DNA of 43,201 nt from a virus: IMG/VR virus record IMGVR_UViG_3300021962_000208, positions 1 through 43,201 of that record; one strand, 5' to 3'. Under the pieces are notes generated by a model, which did no database searches, was not told the origin of the DNA, and worked only from the letters and a program-made list of their open reading frames with translations. A program made the translations under genes and the position numbers. Shown here one piece after another: positions 41,395 to 43,201 of the stretch (position 1 is the stretch's first letter; every line of letters starts with the position of its first letter).

Positions 41395-43201
41395 GAAGCA
41401 TCACCACTGTGGTCATTTGAATTGTAGGTTACATCTCCTTTATGTCCTTTTGGATGGAGAGATTGCGAGAAGCGGGGTTGAACGGTGTAATCCATGCGCT
41501 CTTCCTTGCTCTCACCCTCTTGGTGCGTGCGTCGGCGTGATGCGTCAGCACGGTAATGTTGCAGGGTGTTTTCACTGATAATGACACGAGTAATCTCGTT
41601 GTCCAATAGCGATGAATCAAAGCCAGTAGCGGCTGTGCCGATAATCTTTGGGCCTTGACTCATTGGCACGGTGTCGCTTGTACTGATGTCCATGTAGTAT
41701 GCGGGCGCATAAGGTGGGTTGGTGTCGGGATTGGTGCTACGGATGTAAGAGCCTGCCGATGCTTGACCGCTGGTTGTCTCGTACACATACAGCCCGTATT
41801 TACCACCAGCGGTGGCACTGAAGTAGTTACTACCATACTGTGGACTTGATGAGTGCAAGTTGAGGTTGGAGCGGAACATCTCAGCGTGTTGTTTGTCCAG
41901 CAAACGAACTGGGCGCAACATGTAGGAAATGCGCTTGTCGGTGAGGTTGGTACGCTGGTGCCCGTTGGTGTCAGTTTGATACGGGTTACTGGACTTCCAT
42001 TGTGAAACATTGTATGTAAATCCATACTTTTCCGCAAGGTAACCTTCCACTTGCCTTTCTTCCTCAATTGTTAATGCACGATTATACTGTATTACTTCCG
42101 CAATTTTTCCATTCAAGTAATATGAAATGGGTACATTCCCAACAATGTAATTACCCTCATCTGCTTTCCAATAATTGCCTGTTGCAGTGTAATTTCCTGC
42201 ACCTTGTAAGTTCATTTTGATTGTAGCAGTGCTTCCATTACCATCACCACCAGTAATAGAAGCAGTGACCAACTCGGCTTGTCCACCCACTGCGCTGTTT
42301 GTTGCTGAACTTAATGTTGTCCATGTGGTGTTGCTACCTGCCCACCATTGCCATCGGTTGTTTGAATCCATTCGGATGTATAAATTGAATCCACTGCGAT
42401 TAACTGGACTTGTTGCTCTTGATTCAATAATACCATGAATAGCGTTATCGTCACTATCTGCCCATGCAACGACAAATACTGTTACTTCAGCGGTGTTTAA
42501 ACGAGCATCAAATGGAGTTTCCAATTTATCATCACCGTCGCAATCTATGACCGGCATGTTGTTTACATTAGGTGATGAGGCAATGTATGTTGGTTGAGCA
42601 CTGGCTGTTGATTGAGTGAACTCGTGCCCGTTTCCACTCACATCTTTCCACGAGGTAACAGCCGCCCCATCAGCCAAATCAAGACTATCTGCTTTGAGCC
42701 ACAACGCCATACCCGATGTTGGTATGCCTCCCCAATCAGTATCGTCAATGGGAGATACGAAATTGCGGGCTTCTGCGATGTAGGTGCCGCCGAGCGGGTT
42801 GAAGTTAGAGGTATGGGAGAGGCGCATAACACCACCCTGCGGTTGGCCACCAAAGTCCAGTGAGGTAAGGTCGTAATGCCCAATTGATTGCGAGCCTGCT
42901 TGCATACCACCATGCACGATAACACGCTGGCCTACGCCACGGTCGGTATGCAGGCTGTGAGCCTCAGTGTTAATGGCAATGAGGTTATCATCCACGCCCT
43001 CCACATTCTCGGTGTCAAGTCCAATACGGGGCGCACTACGGCTTACAGCGTCCTTGTGTGGAGAGTCGCCGCTCACCGTTTCCACACGGTCACTCACCAC
43101 GGCTTCGGGCTTGAGCAGGCCATCCTCAGCGATGTTAAGGCGTGCGCTAATTCCACGGGGCACTTCAAACGGTTGTAAAATATCGTTACGAGCACGGATA
43201 T
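41391..43201 (-). CDS. LamG-domain tail protein, 5' end outside window
   Basis: At least 603 codons remain in the window. The first GTG (43163) is not a proven start: the frame stays open to the edge. The central part (about 42710 down to 42010), from GMALWLKADS to VEGYLAEKYGF, is a concanavalin-like LamG fold that often binds sugars, suggesting a receptor-binding fibre or virion surface protein. That part is much more AT-rich (64 of 180 G or C at 42061..42240) than its flank (67 of 120 at 42841..42960), which hints at a swapped domain. Confidence 0.65.
   Translation of the reverse strand, partial: IRARNDILQPFEVPRGISARLNIAEDGLLKPEAVVSDRVETVSGDSPHKDAVSRSAPRIGLDTENVEGVDDNLIAINTEAHSLHTDRGVGQRVIVHGGMQAGSQSIGHYDLTSLDFGGQPQGGVMRLSHTSNFNPLGGTYIAEARNFVSPIDDTDWGGIPTSGMALWLKADSLDLADGAAVTSWKDVSGNGHEFTQSTASAQPTYIASSPNVNNMPVIDCDGDDKLETPFDARLNTAEVTVFVVAWADSDDNAIHGIIESRATSPVNRSGFNLYIRMDSNNRWQWWAGSNTTWTTLSSATNSAVGGQAELVTASITGGDGNGSTATIKMNLQGAGNYTATGNYWKADEGNYIVGNVPISYYLNGKIAEVIQYNRALTIEEERQVEGYLAEKYGFTYNVSQWKSSNPYQTDTNGHQRTNLTDKRISYMLRPVRLLDKQHAEMFRSNLNLHSSSPQYGSNYFSATAGGKYGLYVYETTSGQASAGSYIRSTNPDTNPPYAPAYYMDISTSDTVPMSQGPKIIGTAATGFDSSLLDNEITRVIISENTLQHYRADASRRRTHQEGESKEERMDYTVQPRFSQSLHPKGHKGDVTYNSNDHSGDAS

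Overview
This window is a gene-dense, almost spacer-free stretch of a tailed double-stranded DNA virus whose replication genes are archaeal. About 66 genes run on the + strand (31..37466). Six structural genes run on the - strand (37467..43201) and meet them head-on with no base in between. A family B DNA polymerase, PCNA-type clamp, RFC small subunit, PriS/PriL-type primase, Sak4/RecA-like ATPase, XPF/ERCC4 nuclease, Cas4-like nuclease and group II chaperonin (thermosome), together with phage-type tail genes, match the published description of magroviruses, the viruses of marine group II euryarchaea (Poseidoniales). The host assignment is an inference from gene content. No integrase, tRNA, rRNA, CRISPR array, terminase, portal or major capsid gene is in view, so this is part of a larger genome.

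Layout. 31..5146 holds a Cys-phosphatase with three zinc ribbons, small unknown genes and a SNF2 helicase with HARP-like repeats. 5181..20544 is an accessory region of small genes, many only 30 to 110 codons long and many with CxxC zinc motifs. It includes an orphan cytosine methyltransferase, a kinase-fold protein, a second Cys-phosphatase, a DUF932 protein, several protein families shared with bacterial phages, and an HNH nuclease. 20593..33690 is the replication and recombination operon: clamp loader, OB-fold candidate, Sak4-like ATPase, clamp, polymerase, a GHKL ATPase joined to a nuclease-like domain, zinc-ribbon microproteins, a MazG-like protein, CoiA-like and Cas4-like nucleases, primase and XPF nuclease. 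33728..37466 holds a likely replicative AAA+ helicase, a DEDDy exonuclease, the thermosome and a zinc ribbon. On the - strand are tail hub, fibre and baseplate-like genes and a LamG-domain protein that runs off the window edge.

Expression. Seven near-identical copies of one element (TATTTAAA, then CCAACAAAGAGAAAGG and a purine tail) divide the + strand into operons. In six of them the start codon lies 27 or 28 bases after the TATA-like box, about where archaeal transcription starts, so these messages may be leaderless or nearly so. Inside operons genes are joined by ATGA, TGATG or short overlaps. The Shine-Dalgarno (SD) sequence of the next gene often lies in the last codons of the previous one, which gives many proteins an acidic C-terminal tail.

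How the parts fit. The virus appears to bring its own archaeal replisome (helicase, primase, polymerase, clamp, loader, exonuclease), recombination and end-processing nucleases, and a chaperonin that may fold virion proteins. The most unusual item is the GHKL-ATPase/nuclease-like fusion at 27145..28596, which is clearly more AT-rich than the polymerase gene before it.
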